Assembly: GCA_020912385.1 (NCBI GenBank)
Contig: CP087213.1
Span: 1,364,001 to 1,428,000 of the forward strand
Reading direction: 5' to 3'
Source of the DNA: Neofusicoccum parvum
Lineage: Eukaryota; Ascomycota; Dothideomycetes; Botryosphaeriales; Botryosphaeriaceae
Length of the DNA stretch: 64,000 bases
The translations under genes were made by a program, and so were the position numbers. Under the pieces are notes generated by a model. The model was not told where the DNA came from. It was given only the letters and a program-made list of their open reading frames with translations, and made no database searches. Shown here in pieces: positions 1-11,566 of the stretch. Positions within the stretch are counted from its first letter, which is position 1; each line of letters begins with the position of its first letter.

Positions 1-641
1 TAGTAGAGCTTCATGGTGGTCGAGGCGAAGGGTGGTAGCGGGCAAGACGAGGGTGCTGGTGTGGCGGTTGAAGGGTATGGCGACAGCCGGGCGACGGGCG
101 GGTCCACTCGTCAATACATAGCTGCGGCGGGGCGGACGGCGGATGGCCCGTGCTCCTTCGTGGAGTCATTTGCGCTGCGCCTGCAGGCCCGACGAGCCCG
201 AGTCTGAGCCACCGACTCCTCCCATTTGCCACCGCATGTTTTAGACCGCCAGCGTCGCAACTCGCACTCCGTTGACTCTGCACCGCGCGCAGACGTGGCC
301 GATAGCAGCTACGCTCTCGTGTCTCACGCAATTGCCTGCAGCGCTCTCGTCTCGCTTGCGTGCCGCTGCAATTTGATACGCTGATCATTCAATACCTTGG
401 CGCCGGCATGACGAAACCCACGTGGAGAAGGGGAATGAGCGTTCTCGGCTCCTAACCTCGCCTACTTATTGCTGTCTCAATAAACCATTTACATCGAAGT
501 CGTGTGCCTTCTAGCGCCATCGGAGAGAGGATTCCATCCCGCCCCGCCCCAACACCTTGCAATGCATCTGATCCCTCTACGACTACTTCCAAATCAGTAC
601 GCCCATGTTGCCCGATGCTGCTGCCCTCCGTCCTAAATGAG
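1..641. other. Intergenic edge region, no gene seen
   Basis: This stretch lies downstream of the UBR1 stop codon. Open frames here are short, low in complexity and not recognisable. It probably holds the UBR1 3' UTR and the start of whatever lies beyond the window edge. Confidence 0.5.
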
Positions 642-3600
642 TCACATCGTCTCCCATCCGCCGTTGTTGATGTCTCCCTCTAACTTCCGCGCAATCGTCG
701 ATGGTACTTGGTGGTGTAGCCAAACGCTTCTCACAAGTGCGTCGTACCGCTTCTGGTGCAGGTAGAGCTGGTGGTGCCGTCGCAGCGACATGTCTGTCTC
801 GCCATGTTTGTCCAAATACGGTGCAGGGAACCAGCTACCGCTCTGGTGATGCGTGTAGAGCAGCATGCACTTGCGGATGTTGATGAACATGCCAATGTTG
901 CCGCCGCACCTTGAAGAAAATGTTAGCATCCGACAGCCTTCAATCAGGCTTGTGTTGATACTTACTTGGCTTGGTGCTGCATGCATCCACCTTTGCCGCC
1001 TTGCTTCATGCAGCAGACCGCCTGGCTGCAGAAAATCTCTCCGCAGAAAAGGCACACGCATGGATCCGTGAGTTCTTTGTGGGGCACAGTTGGGCATTTG
1101 CGCTTGATGGCTTCGTCCGTGAGCGTGTCGTAATTCTTGGGTAAGCCGACCAATTCAAAAATTGCCGGGTGGCTAAGAGTCAAGGGTTTCGCAGGAGGAC
1201 CTGAGCGCTTGCTCTCGCGGTACAGCACCCAATGCTTGATCCAGCCTGACGCAATAGACCGGATGATGATACTCGCCGGACCATCGGCTAGATATGAGCT
1301 GAACATCTCGTCCAGCGAAGGAAGCCGCAGAGCCTTTGAGAGTCGCTGAAGCTCCGGCTCCTTGGCGGAGTCATATCCGGCGTCAGGAAACTCTATGCCG
1401 TAGCGAACATGCATGAGGATGACTGCCTTACGAACGAAGGGTAAGGCGTAAGTCGAGACCAAGACACGAAGGTACCGCAGGAAGTTGACGTTCTCCGGAT
1501 CGAAGAGCGACATGACCCTCTGGGCCCCTTGTCCTGAATCATCGGACGCCACTGCATCCTCGTTGTCCAGGACTATCCTCTTTACGAAAGAGGAGAAGAT
1601 GTCAATCTGTTCCGGTCCAAGGCCGGCCGCGTGATCCCGATAGATGCTCTCATCGCCCACGGGCGCTTTGGCAAGTACCTCTGGATTAGCCAAGACGAAC
1701 ACAGTTATGGCCTTCACGATCTCAGCAAGATAGCAAAGTCGCATGACGTGGTGGACGTCGAGGTGCAGTGCTGGAACAAGACAGGCAGAACATTCGGCAA
1801 GAAACACGAACGGATCTTGGAGGAAGAGTGGAGGAGCAGACTTTGTTCCCGTAGGAGAAGTCACTTCCTCGACCAAAGGATGGCCAAACATTAGCTGATG
1901 GAGCTGACGGTTCTGACTGTCCATGAATTCAGTGTTTGTCCTGTTCTTTCCTTGGTGGTGGATACCGCCGACGGCAAGATAAGACGTCACAGTCTCCGAC
2001 AAAACTCGAAGATGAGTGAGCGAATGCTCCGATATCTTGTCGAGCAGTGTGCAACCGACATCAGATTCGATACCGCGCTGGGCAATCTCGGCAGCAGCAA
2101 TTGAAAAGCCCAGTGACTTGGCTAGCGTGTCCGTGTACGTCAAGTCTTCGGAGATTATGTGGGCACTCTGAGGGTGCGAATATTTTGTCTGCAGCATGTT
2201 TGCTCGCATTGTGTCTCGCAAGCGCCGGTAAATGCTGAAGAGCTCCAGTGGCGGCGTGGCCTGCAGAGTCGGCGCATTTGCCTCAGGCGTGGTAATCGCG
2301 AATGGCTCTCTAGCCTCCTCTTCTGCTCTAACGAGGAAAGGCATTGGAAACGCGGCCCGAGGAGCTGAACTCTGCGTTGATGGTGCCGACACAGTGACGG
2401 GGCCGGGTCGAGACAAGTCAGACAGTCTTGACGAAAGAGGAGGAATCATCTTCTCCGTTCCATACTCGAGGAACATGTTGTGCTGCCGAGTAAAAGCCGG
2501 AGGAGTATCTCCCGACCTCTCTGGACCTTTATCCAGCTTCGAGATCTGAACACTGACATGTGACTCGAGCCACGTATCAAACGCAATCTCGGGCTCCAAG
2601 ATACCTGGATACGTAATCGTCTTGCCCTCCCAAATAATCGGCAGAAAGGCGTTACCAAGCGCTTTGCACAGCGGGCACATGAATTCCTTGTTTTCAGGCC
2701 TTTCTGGGTGTTGTCTCGCGATTTGGTTGACGTGTCTTCGGTGCGTTGCTGTGTTGTACACCTCAAAACAGGAGTAGTGCATGATGTGTCCGCAACCGGT
2801 ACTGACAGGGCCTCGTCTTATGTGAGAGTAGGGATATCCCTTGCCCAAATCTTGACGCTCCGTCAGAACAGTCTTGCCCTCATAGGTTGTCTTCTGCACC
2901 GTCTTGCGATTTTTGCCGGAGACACCGAAAGGTCGATCGTGTTCGGCCGAACGGTCCAAGTCCACCGGGGTGCTAGCAACCTCAGACAACCAGTCAGGGT
3001 CCTGGACGTTCGTCTGGCGAAGTATCCCACTTTCGGAGATAAAAGCAAAAGTGCCGTATAGCCTCTGGTCATCAGTCTCCTCTTGGCACAAAATGCAAGT
3101 CCCGGAAGGATATTTCCACGTCTTGTCCTCCTGAGCTGCGGGTGTGTCGAAATCTTCTTCATCAGAGAGATCATCACCCCAGTCAATAGCTTGGTTGGCC
3201 ATGAAGTTAGACTGCTGCTCCCTGAATTGGGCCATAACCCTCGCCTGTCTCTCGAGAGCTTGTTTCTTCTTTAGCTCCTTGTCCTGTGCAGCAGCTGCTG
3301 CTGGTGAGGCAGTATCCATGCGGTCAACTGGTACTGCCATCTCGAAACTGATCGGTTGGCGCTGCTGGATCCGGGAAAGAATCAAACGGATCTTCGACTC
3401 GCAAGCCTTGAATTCTTCCTTCTCCAACAATGTACGAAGGAGAGAAACAATCGTTCCCCGCGGCTGAAGCTCCGGGTCAGGTGAGAAGCTCTTGTGGAGC
3501 GCAAAGTATGTGAAAGACTCTGTCGGTTCCAATCCTTCAGAGTCCGCAAATTCACTCAACTCTTCATTTACTACCACCACGATGAGCTGGAGCACAAACT

Positions 3601-6600
3601 GAACGAATGCCTCCAGCCTTGTCGTGGGGACGTTGGGAGTGACTGCCGGAGAGGCGAGCGCGTAGCCGAGGAAGTAGTAGATGAACTGAGCAAAAAGAGG
3701 AAGTCTTGTGAAGTGGGCCAAGTCTTTGAAGATACCACTCCGTATACGAGGCAGCTTGGGTTCAAAGACTATCGTTGTTGGGTCCTTTCCGGTCTTCTTG
3801 GCCACATAATTCTTGTATATGTTCTCGGCTTCCTCACGGCTGTTCCGGTTGTAGTGAGCAATGTATGGGTCGATCTCCTCGATGTATTGCTCCTTCAGAG
3901 TGAATGTGCCGGAATCTGAGAGTCCCTCGGGGGGTCGGAATATGGTCATCTCCTTTAGTATGTCGCCAAACTCGTCAGAGTCCTGGAGCCGTTCAGAGAA
4001 GCGTTGGGTGAGATCTGAATAGGCCATTGGCTTGAAGCAGAGAGTATGAGCGATATCACGGCGGGCCGCTGCCATAAGAGGGTTGCTGGAGTCGTCAAGC
4101 GGGAGTAGGGAAGAGCGATCGCTCAAAAGGATGATGAGGAGATGGACAAAATCCTCAGCCACGTCGATGGTCTGAAGATCTTCGTACCCAGGACGTACTG
4201 CGTAGTCGCCCTTAATCCAGTTTATCATGCCAAATCTGTCAATGATCTGGGCGAAGAACGGAGGTAGCGGGCAGATGACCAGGCCGACTTGCAAGAGGAA
4301 AATATCCCTCTGGTGTGAGTTGTCCCTTTGGGTGACCCCACGATAGGTTGTCATCTGATGACGCAAAGTGATGCCGTTCCTGACCCACATACCAGCCCTC
4401 ATCTGAGCCAGCCAAGCGCACACCCTGAGCGGGAAGTCGAACAGCGCGAGAAGATACTCATCCGGCTGGCATTCAGGAATCTGTGCTCTTGGAGGCGCAG
4501 GATAGTCCCGGAGTTCTTGTACAGAGAATAAAAGCAATCCAAAAAGCTGCTCACGCGGCATAGCCTTTCCACGGTCAACCAACCAGGATAAGGTGTAATG
4601 CAAGGCGTGGTGGAAGCTCATCGGTTCCTTCTCGACCACAAACTCAACAACCTTGTACTTGGGCCTGTTGTAGACCGGTCCAACGGCGTCTGCTTCAAAA
4701 GGATCAAGAGTCTTGAAAGTCGTCTCCTTCTTCAGCTCCGCCTGGTTGAAGCGCTTGCGTTCAGATCCCATGGAATGAATAATAACAATCTTCGCTGTCG
4801 TCCGGATTGCACGACATACGTTTGACAAATCGGGATCCCTTTCCGACATGAATGACTCAGAAAATTGACGGCAGAGCTTGTTGATCTCGCGGGTGATGAG
4901 TGAGGCGCTGATCCAGGCGTCTGTTTCATACTCGATGTGCTCACCAACAGCGCGAACGTTCGGGCAAATACCTTGATGCAGCTTGACGAGATCGAGGAAC
5001 TGCAGAAGGTATCTGTTCTCTTGGCAGATCTTTTCTTGCACATGCTCAGAGCCCAGGAGATACTTCATATCAAGGAAGAAATGATACATGCGACGGTTGG
5101 TGACAGCACCAGCCTCGAATGCCAAGGTGGCCATTGGGTTGGCGTCTGACGGGTAGCCAACTTGACGAGTAGTGAGGAAAGTATAAAGGATTGCCATTAG
5201 GTTGGTAAGGAAGTTGCCCCTCTCCACTACCTCGGAGGTGATGGACGGGGTGGTCAGCATCTGCAGCGATAGGTTGATGATAGAATGATCAGGCTCGCGA
5301 TCAGCGATCAAGTAGAGTTGAGCCAGAGTTGTGTAAAGTGCAGCAAATCGAAGACCCAGAATCCGTTTGAAGTACTGTATCGTGACGACAGTGCTGATGA
5401 ACACATCCCGGATGTCTATGCGGACCTTCTTCCACATGCGGAGATCGTAAAGAATCATGAAATCCAAGCGGACGCGCTGCCACAGATCCTCATGGACGGG
5501 CAGATTGGCTCTCAGGTGGTATCCTTCGGGCTTTTCCTGCCAGTATTTAGCTGGCCGTGGAGGCCTCAATGTCCTCGTCTTGATCTTCGGTGTCTTCGGG
5601 ACCTCCATTGTGGGCGTCTCTTCTGAGAACATGTGGTCAAATGCCAGAGATTCTCCGTCGGAGTCCGCTGGTGTATGGATTTGATCTCGCCTGCGAGGTA
5701 CAGGCGGCGGTGGCGGAGGAGGCGGGTATCCTGCAAATGTAGCCTCCGATGCCTCAAGGCTATCCAGCCCATCCGAGCCATCCATGTCCACATCTCCATC
5801 GCCTTCTTCGCCCATGATCTGGTCAACCTCCATGTCCTCGTCATCGTCTTCCAGTGCGTCTTCATCTTCGTCCCAGTTGTCCTCGCCCTCGTCAGAATCA
5901 GGGTCTCGTGTAATATTACGTCTTCCGCGAGGGATTATCCGACCGTATATCATGCGGAGTTCGTCCTCTGCATCTTCTGCTTCGTGATCGTCGATACCAT
6001 CTCGTCCAATCTTCGCATGGTGGCCCTCGCTACCCATACGCCAGGGCTTTAGCATCTCCTCGCAGATGACGTTCCGGAGGATGGAGTTGTCCGGTCCAAC
6101 ACTGCAGCCGGAGATGTCTGAAATCCATTCCACAATGGTCTCGCACATCTGTTCGCGGAAAGTGTCTCTTGCAGACCGGATAGTGACGGTAAGCTTGATC
6201 TCCTCGATGATTTTGGCCATACGGAGGAGGTCCTTGACATCGGTAGAGTAGATGATGACGCTACGGCCGATGTCATCTACTTCATAGGCTTTATCCCGAC
6301 CAAACCTCTGCGTTTGCTTACATGCTCGGGCCAGTTGATTCTCAACATCCATGACAGTATGCTTCTCGTCGTTCCACAGCACCAAGACGAACTCCTGATC
6401 CGTCTCAGCGATGTCCACACCTCCATACCACTTCGATGTTAGCCGCGATAGGCGCTCGTCCTCCCGGATGGACTCTTCGGTCTTAGGGAGCCGCAGCTGT
6501 TCTGGAGAACAGGAGAAGACATCGCACAGGTAGTCAAGAGCACGGGCAACTGTTGTCCGCATCCCGTTGAGCACATCCTCTGGTAGCGACGGTGGCTCCT

Positions 6601-7108
6601 TTGCTTTCCCCGCAGCTTTCGACTCGGTTCCCGGTAATGCGGTGTGAATATTGCAGTGCACCGGGCGCAACCATGCCTCGGGATCACCGCAGTCGCAGCA
6701 GCCAGAGTTTCCCGGTGAGATACTGACATAGACTAGGTGCCCTTCGTGGTCTGATGCATCAAAGCACTTTGCGCACAGCACACACGTGTCGTCTACAGTG
6801 CACGTCTTACATCTGTAGGTTGCCTCGCCACTCTTGAAGATATGCCCGCACGGGTGACCCCGCGCAGCCTCAGTGTACTCTGCACCTTCCACAGCGCCCT
6901 GCGCGTCTCTGAGGCTCCATGCTGTGTCTGAGCTCGGCGGGCCTTGCGGGAAGTAGAGGCGGAGGTGGTCGTTGCGGTTGGCGGCGAGCGAACGGAAGAG
7001 GGTCTCTAGGACAGCGCGGCGGGCAGCATCGGTGTAGCGGTTGTTGAAGGTCTTGGGAAGATCGCGGAGCTGTTTGCAGAGCTGCTCTTCCAGGGTGGAA
7101 ACGAGCAT
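642..7108 (-). CDS. UBR1: E3 ubiquitin ligase N-recognin UBR1
   Basis: The protein recognises destabilising N-terminal residues and ubiquitinates the substrate (N-degron pathway). It has 2136 predicted residues in two exons, complement(642..909, 966..7108). The 56-nt intron starts GTAAGT and ends CAAG. Joining restores the conserved C-terminus (KCMLLYTH, FPAPYLDKHGE, PSTIARKLE), which a one-exon reading would lose. Visible domains are a UBR zinc box at about residues 83-155 (HPCGHIF, CVLCAKCF, CCDCGDPEAW), a ClpS-like type-2 N-degron pocket near 236-320 (VLWNDEKHTV), an acidic and Pro-rich linker near 390-470, a RING-type Cys/His cluster near 1338-1480 (CILCQEE, CGHIMHYSC, CPLCKAL) and the C-terminal autoinhibitory region. 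Size and order fit the Ubr1 family. The start at 7108 is the first ATG in frame and gives a typical N-terminus. Confidence 0.95.
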
Positions 7109-7924
7109 TTTGCGCTTGCAAGGCGGACAGCTCGAGCGGCGATAGCTTTCGTCGAGCTTCGATAGAGGATGTGGGGTAGGCGATCGTCAAAGGGCGGGCG
7201 TTCGCAAAGCAGCGGCCGTGAGATTTGTTCTGACGGAGAGTCGGGGAAGGAAGTCAAGGATGTAGGTTTCTCATGGCGCGCCTGCAGCAAAGTCGCGTGA
7301 GTGTTGCGGCAGGAAACGTGTGGCGCTGTGAGTTGGTGACGGTAGGGTTGATGGACTGAATGAGCGCCGCGCGCATGGGCCAGGGAGGCAGGCGCGTCTA
7401 TCAAATCACTTTCGGTGTTCAGCCGACCGACCACTTGCGTCAGAGCTTTTATGCTTCATGTAAGCAGCACACCCGCGACTTCGGACTCCTAAATGCAAAT
7501 GCACTGCTAGGCATCTGCTGCTTGCCGGAATGCTTGCTTTGAGTCCCAGCCAGCTCACGGCCCTTTATTCTAACGCATTCGCACCGTTGAAGCCGACCCC
7601 CGCGATGCAGTCCGAGCCAGACGGCTCCCTGGTACGGGCCCGGTCACTCTAGACGCACTATGGTCCTCAGCGCGCTCCTCCTTGCAATGGCATTCACGGA
7701 TGCATGTATGATTTCGGGCAAATGTGCCGCGCCCCTCAAGCGCGCCGCGCCGGAAAGTATCCAGCTCATACGCAAGGCAAGGAAATGGGTCGTGTTTCAA
7801 GCCATGTTCAATGGCCGGTCTAGGCGTGTTATACACAGTGTACAGCGTGCACCCGTCAGCTGCTCCAAGGGGATATCTCGACGCTCTTTCGATTCGCCCT
7901 GCTTATGCTCCACTGACGCTACCC
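7109..7924. other. Intergenic: UBR1 upstream region and QCR9 3' side
   Basis: No coding signal was recognised. The UBR1-proximal part should carry that gene's promoter and 5' UTR. The part next to 7925 is the QCR9 3' UTR. Confidence 0.5.
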
Positions 7925-8353
7925 TTACTCCTCCTCCTCGGCCGCAACATACTGGTGCTTGATATCCTTCCACTGGCGCTGTTTAGAGTGTCAGCCAATG
8001 ATCCTACTCCATGTCAACAGTGTAGCACTCACGCCCTTGTTGATGCTGTCCCAGACCCTCTCCGAGCCGGTGTCGAATGCCCTGTCCAATCCATCAGCGG
8101 CCGTCCTATGCACCCAACGCTCATCCGTCGCAACAAACGTACATCTGGACCGCGAAAGCGCTGACGAAGACGGTGGTCAGGAAGGTGGTGTTCCTCTTCA
8201 GGAGGGTGCTGGGTGGATGTTAGCGGTAGGGTCGCGGGCGTCCGGGTGTCCGAGAAAACTTGCTTGTAGAGAGAGGAGGCGAGCTGCAATTGAGACGTCA
8301 GTCGAGTGCCCGAGAGGCATCGTGGAAGTGGAGAGAGCACTTACGCCGGACAT
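7925..8353 (-). CDS. QCR9: Cytochrome bc1 complex subunit 9 (Qcr9), five exons
   Basis: This is the small inner-membrane subunit of mitochondrial complex III, needed for stable Rieske protein assembly. The exons are complement(7925..7978, 8033..8081, 8143..8208, 8264..8283, 8345..8353), together 65 codons plus stop. The spliced protein starts MSGLASSLYN, continues TLLKRNTTFL with a hydrophobic segment (TTVFVSAFAVQ), then AFDTGSERVWDS and RQWKDIKHQY, and ends in an acidic tail. This is the classic Qcr9 order and length. The first exon is only 9 nt. The second intron begins GCAAGT instead of GT, and only this GC donor gives the family sequence YNTLLKRN. The gene is too fragmented to show up as an open frame. 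It is head-to-head with the PYM-like gene. Confidence 0.9.
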
Positions 8354-8774
8354 TGTGAATGTGCGCGAGTGGAGAAGGGCGGATGGGTGGGCTGTGGTGG
8401 TTGCGCTGGGGTGGTATCGAGGTTGACGCTGGAGGCCGCCGGAGAAGCGAATCGGCCAAAGCGCGGATCTCGCCGCGCGCTCAATTCGTTGCCGCAAAAC
8501 TCCACCGCACGCCGCGCACTGGCGGCCACAGCGGCTTTGGGCTCACAGGCTCTCCCGCGCAACTTCACCTCACTCCACCCCACTGCCTGCTTGCCCGTCC
8601 GCAACACGTCCGCCAAGGCAGCAATTGCTCTGGCTCCGGCGACTGTGCTGCTCCGAGCACATCACCGCCTCAATCCGAGCCGCACCCTACGCCCCTACTT
8701 GCGCGTTTGCCCGCCCGCTCCGAACTTTCCCGCCGTCTCACTTTATCCCAACCCGGCCCACCCTGATCCTCGAA
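8354..8774. promoter_or_regulatory. Shared promoter region of QCR9 and PYM-like gene
   Basis: This 421-bp interval separates two divergent start codons (QCR9 at 8353, PYM at 8775). It is C-rich on the plus strand near the PYM start. No specific operator was identified; the role is inferred from position. Confidence 0.5.
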
Positions 8775-9422
8775 ATGCCATCCGAAGCCTCCAAAGTCTC
8801 TCGCTCCGGCGCTGTCACCACCGCAACCGGCGAGCGTCACATTCCCTCGTCCACTCGCCCCGACGGCTCGGTCCGTAAAGAAATCCGCATTCGCCCTGGA
8901 TATCGCCCTCCTGAGGACGTCGACGTCTACAAGAGTAAGACTGCCCAAGCATGGAGGGACAGGGGCAAGGGCAGCGTGCCTGGTGCTGTTCCTGGGGCTG
9001 ATACGGCCGAATCGACATCCCAAGGTCAGAGCGCAGCCGCCAACAAGAATGCAAAGAGACGGGAAGCCCGCAAGAAAGCCGCAGCTGCAACTTCCTCGGG
9101 CGACGGTGTTGGTGGAGACAAGCCCGAGTCCAAGCCCGATGGAGAAACTTCTTCAGCTCCTACTCCTCCTGCTGGTACTGCTGCGCCCACCGAGCAAAAT
9201 GCTCCCAAAGGCCCTGACGCGGAAAAGGAGAAGGAAGCCAAAAAGCTTGCTAAGAAGCTGCGTCAAGCTCGTGAGCTGAAGGACAAGAAGGACAAGGGCG
9301 ACGCACTGCTCCCCGAACAGTTCGAAAAGGTCATCAGAATCAATGAGCTCGTTCGCCAGCTCGACAATCTCGGCTTTGATGTCAACGGCGAGAAGAAACA
9401 GCAGGAGGACGAGACGACGTGA
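8775..9422 (+). CDS. PYM/WIBG-like exon junction complex disassembly factor
   Basis: PYM binds the Mago-Y14 dimer and releases exon junction complexes from mRNA on translating ribosomes. The protein has 215 residues from the ATG at 8775. An earlier in-frame non-ATG extension to 8625 has no family likeness. The N-terminal block carries the Mago-binding signature: IPSSTRPDGSVRKEIRIRPGY followed by PPEDVDVYKSK (about residues 24-60). The middle is Lys/Ala/Glu-rich (KRREARKKAAAA) and low in complexity. The C-terminus has a helical segment (KVIRINELVRQLDNLGFDV), as in other fungal PYM proteins. There is no intron. The match is based on the N-terminal motif, so the family is fairly sure and the biochemical role is inferred. 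Confidence 0.82.
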   Translation: MPSEASKVSRSGAVTTATGERHIPSSTRPDGSVRKEIRIRPGYRPPEDVDVYKSKTAQAWRDRGKGSVPGAVPGADTAESTSQGQSAAANKNAKRREARKKAAAATSSGDGVGGDKPESKPDGETSSAPTPPAGTAAPTEQNAPKGPDAEKEKEAKKLAKKLRQARELKDKKDKGDALLPEQFEKVIRINELVRQLDNLGFDVNGEKKQQEDETT

Positions 9423-9933
9423 AGGTGGATCTGGCATCATACCCCCTCTAAAAATCCCCCAGGCCCTTCATTGAATGCCCACATATCCACACTTCGCACA
9501 TATCAATCAGCGACATTACCACCGGGACCATTTGCTGGACGAAGGAATACGAATGACGGAGGTACGAGCATCGACGAGGATACGAGGACCATGACACCGG
9601 GCCCCGTTGAGCAGATGAGGGAACTGGAACCCATCACTGCCTGGTAGATGCGGGATTGAATGGACGCGGTACTGCAGCGGAAATCCTTAATGTGGTTATT
9701 CACAGGCATAACGACATTAAGTCAGCATGACATGCTGCAGAAGAGAGACCATTTCCCCCACAACTTGCTCTCGCCATTTTTCTATCGTCCAAAGCAAACG
9801 AATCTCTGGAAATCGATAGGCCCTTTGGTAGAGGCAAATACCAATCTTCAAGCATTATCACCAAAAACGCCAATGATTGATTGCAGGTTTCTCCGAAATC
9901 CATTTTGATATATACAAGCTTGACGTGCCCATC
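9423..9933. other. Convergent intergenic region
   Basis: This lies between the stop codons of the PYM-like gene and the minus-strand unknown gene. It should hold both 3' UTRs. No further gene was seen. Confidence 0.5.
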
Positions 9934-10714
9934 TCAAAGCCCAGCAACGACACGTATGAGTACTGCCGGCCGACTGATAGTCTCGTACAGTCCAAAATCC
10001 GACACTGTCCGGAAGCAAATCTCCTCCAACGCAACTCGTGCTCGAAGCCCACTCGCAGGCTCCTCGACTCCTCTGTCTGTCACTTGTTCGACGCTTGTTG
10101 TCGAGGATGTTCTAGGTAATGATTCCTGCTTCCTCCTCAAGACGCTCCGCCTTTGGGCTGGTGTTGACGCCTCACTTTCCGAACCTGGCCTCGGAAATTG
10201 TGGCTGGGCTTGCGGTGGGACTGGGGCGAACGGAGCTGTCGCAAGTTTCCCCTGCAAAGTCCTCTGCAGTTCGTCCACCACGCCTGCCTGTCGCCAGAAC
10301 TGCGTCCGGTTCAGAGGCCCTTTCAGCCGCACTTGCTGCACCGTTTCATCTGAAGCAAATCCCACAAGTTCGAGGCCTTCCTCGCCTTTCTGATCTCCAA
10401 AGTCTGGCGACATTAACGCCTGATCGAAGTGCCGTACTTCTGGAGCTTTACTCACCAAACTCTGATACCGGTTTCTCGGCCACAGCATCGGATGGGATCA
10501 AGGCAATCGTGGTGCTCGCAATACCGTATATGGCCTGTTCTTCTACCCTAGGATAGACAACTGCTTCGATGATCTCGCGTATGTGTCTCGCTCGAACATT
10601 GGTCAACTGGTCAATGATTTGCTGGCCCCTGTGGACGTTTCCGGATGCAGATGCGCGATCCGAGAGCGACTCTTCGTAGCTCGGGAGCGCGCCTTCACCC
10701 TTTTCGTGCGACAT
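9934..10714 (-). CDS. Conserved fungal protein of unknown function (242 aa)
   Basis: I do not recognise a named family. Two exons, complement(9934..10403, 10456..10714), are joined across a 52-nt intron (donor GTGAGT, acceptor CCAG), which keeps one frame. The N-terminus is short and disordered with a PSYEES motif. It is followed by a helical block, QIIDQLTNVRARHIREII, then VVYPRVEEQAIYGIASTT and ALIPSD. The second exon gives FGDQKGEEGLELVGF, a Pro/Ser-rich linker with PPQAQPQFPRP, and a C-terminal block VALEEICFRTVSDFGLYET followed by a hydrophobic end. This two-block pattern resembles uncharacterised proteins common in filamentous ascomycetes. There is no signal peptide or membrane segment. 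It is divergent from the flotillin gene. Confidence 0.72.
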
Positions 10715-11566
10715 GGTGGTTGGTGAGGACGAGACGAATATTCGCGCACCGGGGCGGTCCCGCAGTTTTGGTTGAGTGGCCGAGAGACCAGGGTGAGATG
10801 GGCGGTGATCACGACAGCCCTGTGGAAGGCGCAGGCCAACAGGCGAAGGCAGCAAGGCGCAGCGCGGGGTGTAAATCAGAGACTTTAGTGTTGTCGGGTA
10901 AGTCGGGCCCTTGGGTTGAAGGGCTATGTTTGGGTCAGCCCGATCACAAGAGGTCAGGCTCAGGCTCTTCCGACGAGCACCCACAAGGCTGACTTCCAAG
11001 AGCCAAGCGCGGTAATACGGCATTCGGCCATGCGCCAGTCCGTTCAGGAACACCGAAGGTAATAAAGAAACCCGAAATCACGCATGTCTGCCTTGAGACT
11101 GAACAGGTGATCAATTGGACCCCAAATCCTTCGGGAGGCTGTGTGCTCCTACGCCGAAAGCAGCTTGGTGCCTTTGGCGAATGGCGTTAGTCCGCCACAA
11201 GAGCAGCTCACCGGGGATTAAGGCACGGCAGAAGCTTTCCAGAACAAAGGACACCTTCGTGCGAGGAATGTTGAGCCGCTGCAGAAAGACGCCATGGCAT
11301 GTTGGTTTAAGCCAGGGCTGAATTGGGGTGCCGTAGCGAGGCTCTCCACGGATGTCGGCTTACAGTGGCTTGGCTCGGAATCGCCTTTGACGACTGAACA
11401 CATTCACCTCTATAAAAGCATGCCATTCGCACTTCCTCGTGCAACGTTGTTTTGATATCGTAATTCTGGAACCATCTACAACTGGTTCTTCTAACCCGAC
11501 CCCTGGGCGCTCTGAAGGAGAATCTTCCCCTTTCTTCCAAAAAACTTAGCAAAGGCCATTCTCAAG
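10715..11566. promoter_or_regulatory. Divergent intergenic region upstream of flotillin
   Basis: This 852-bp space separates the starts of the unknown gene (10714) and the flotillin (11567). It contains a TATA-like element on the plus strand about 150 bp before the flotillin ATG and a pyrimidine-rich stretch just before the start. No coding sequence was recognised. Confidence 0.5.
11411..11417 (+). promoter_or_regulatory. TATA box candidate of the flotillin gene
   Basis: The sequence TATAAAA lies 150 bp upstream of the flotillin ATG. A start site some 30 bp downstream would leave a 5' UTR of roughly 120 nt. Evidence is sequence match and position only. Confidence 0.4.
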
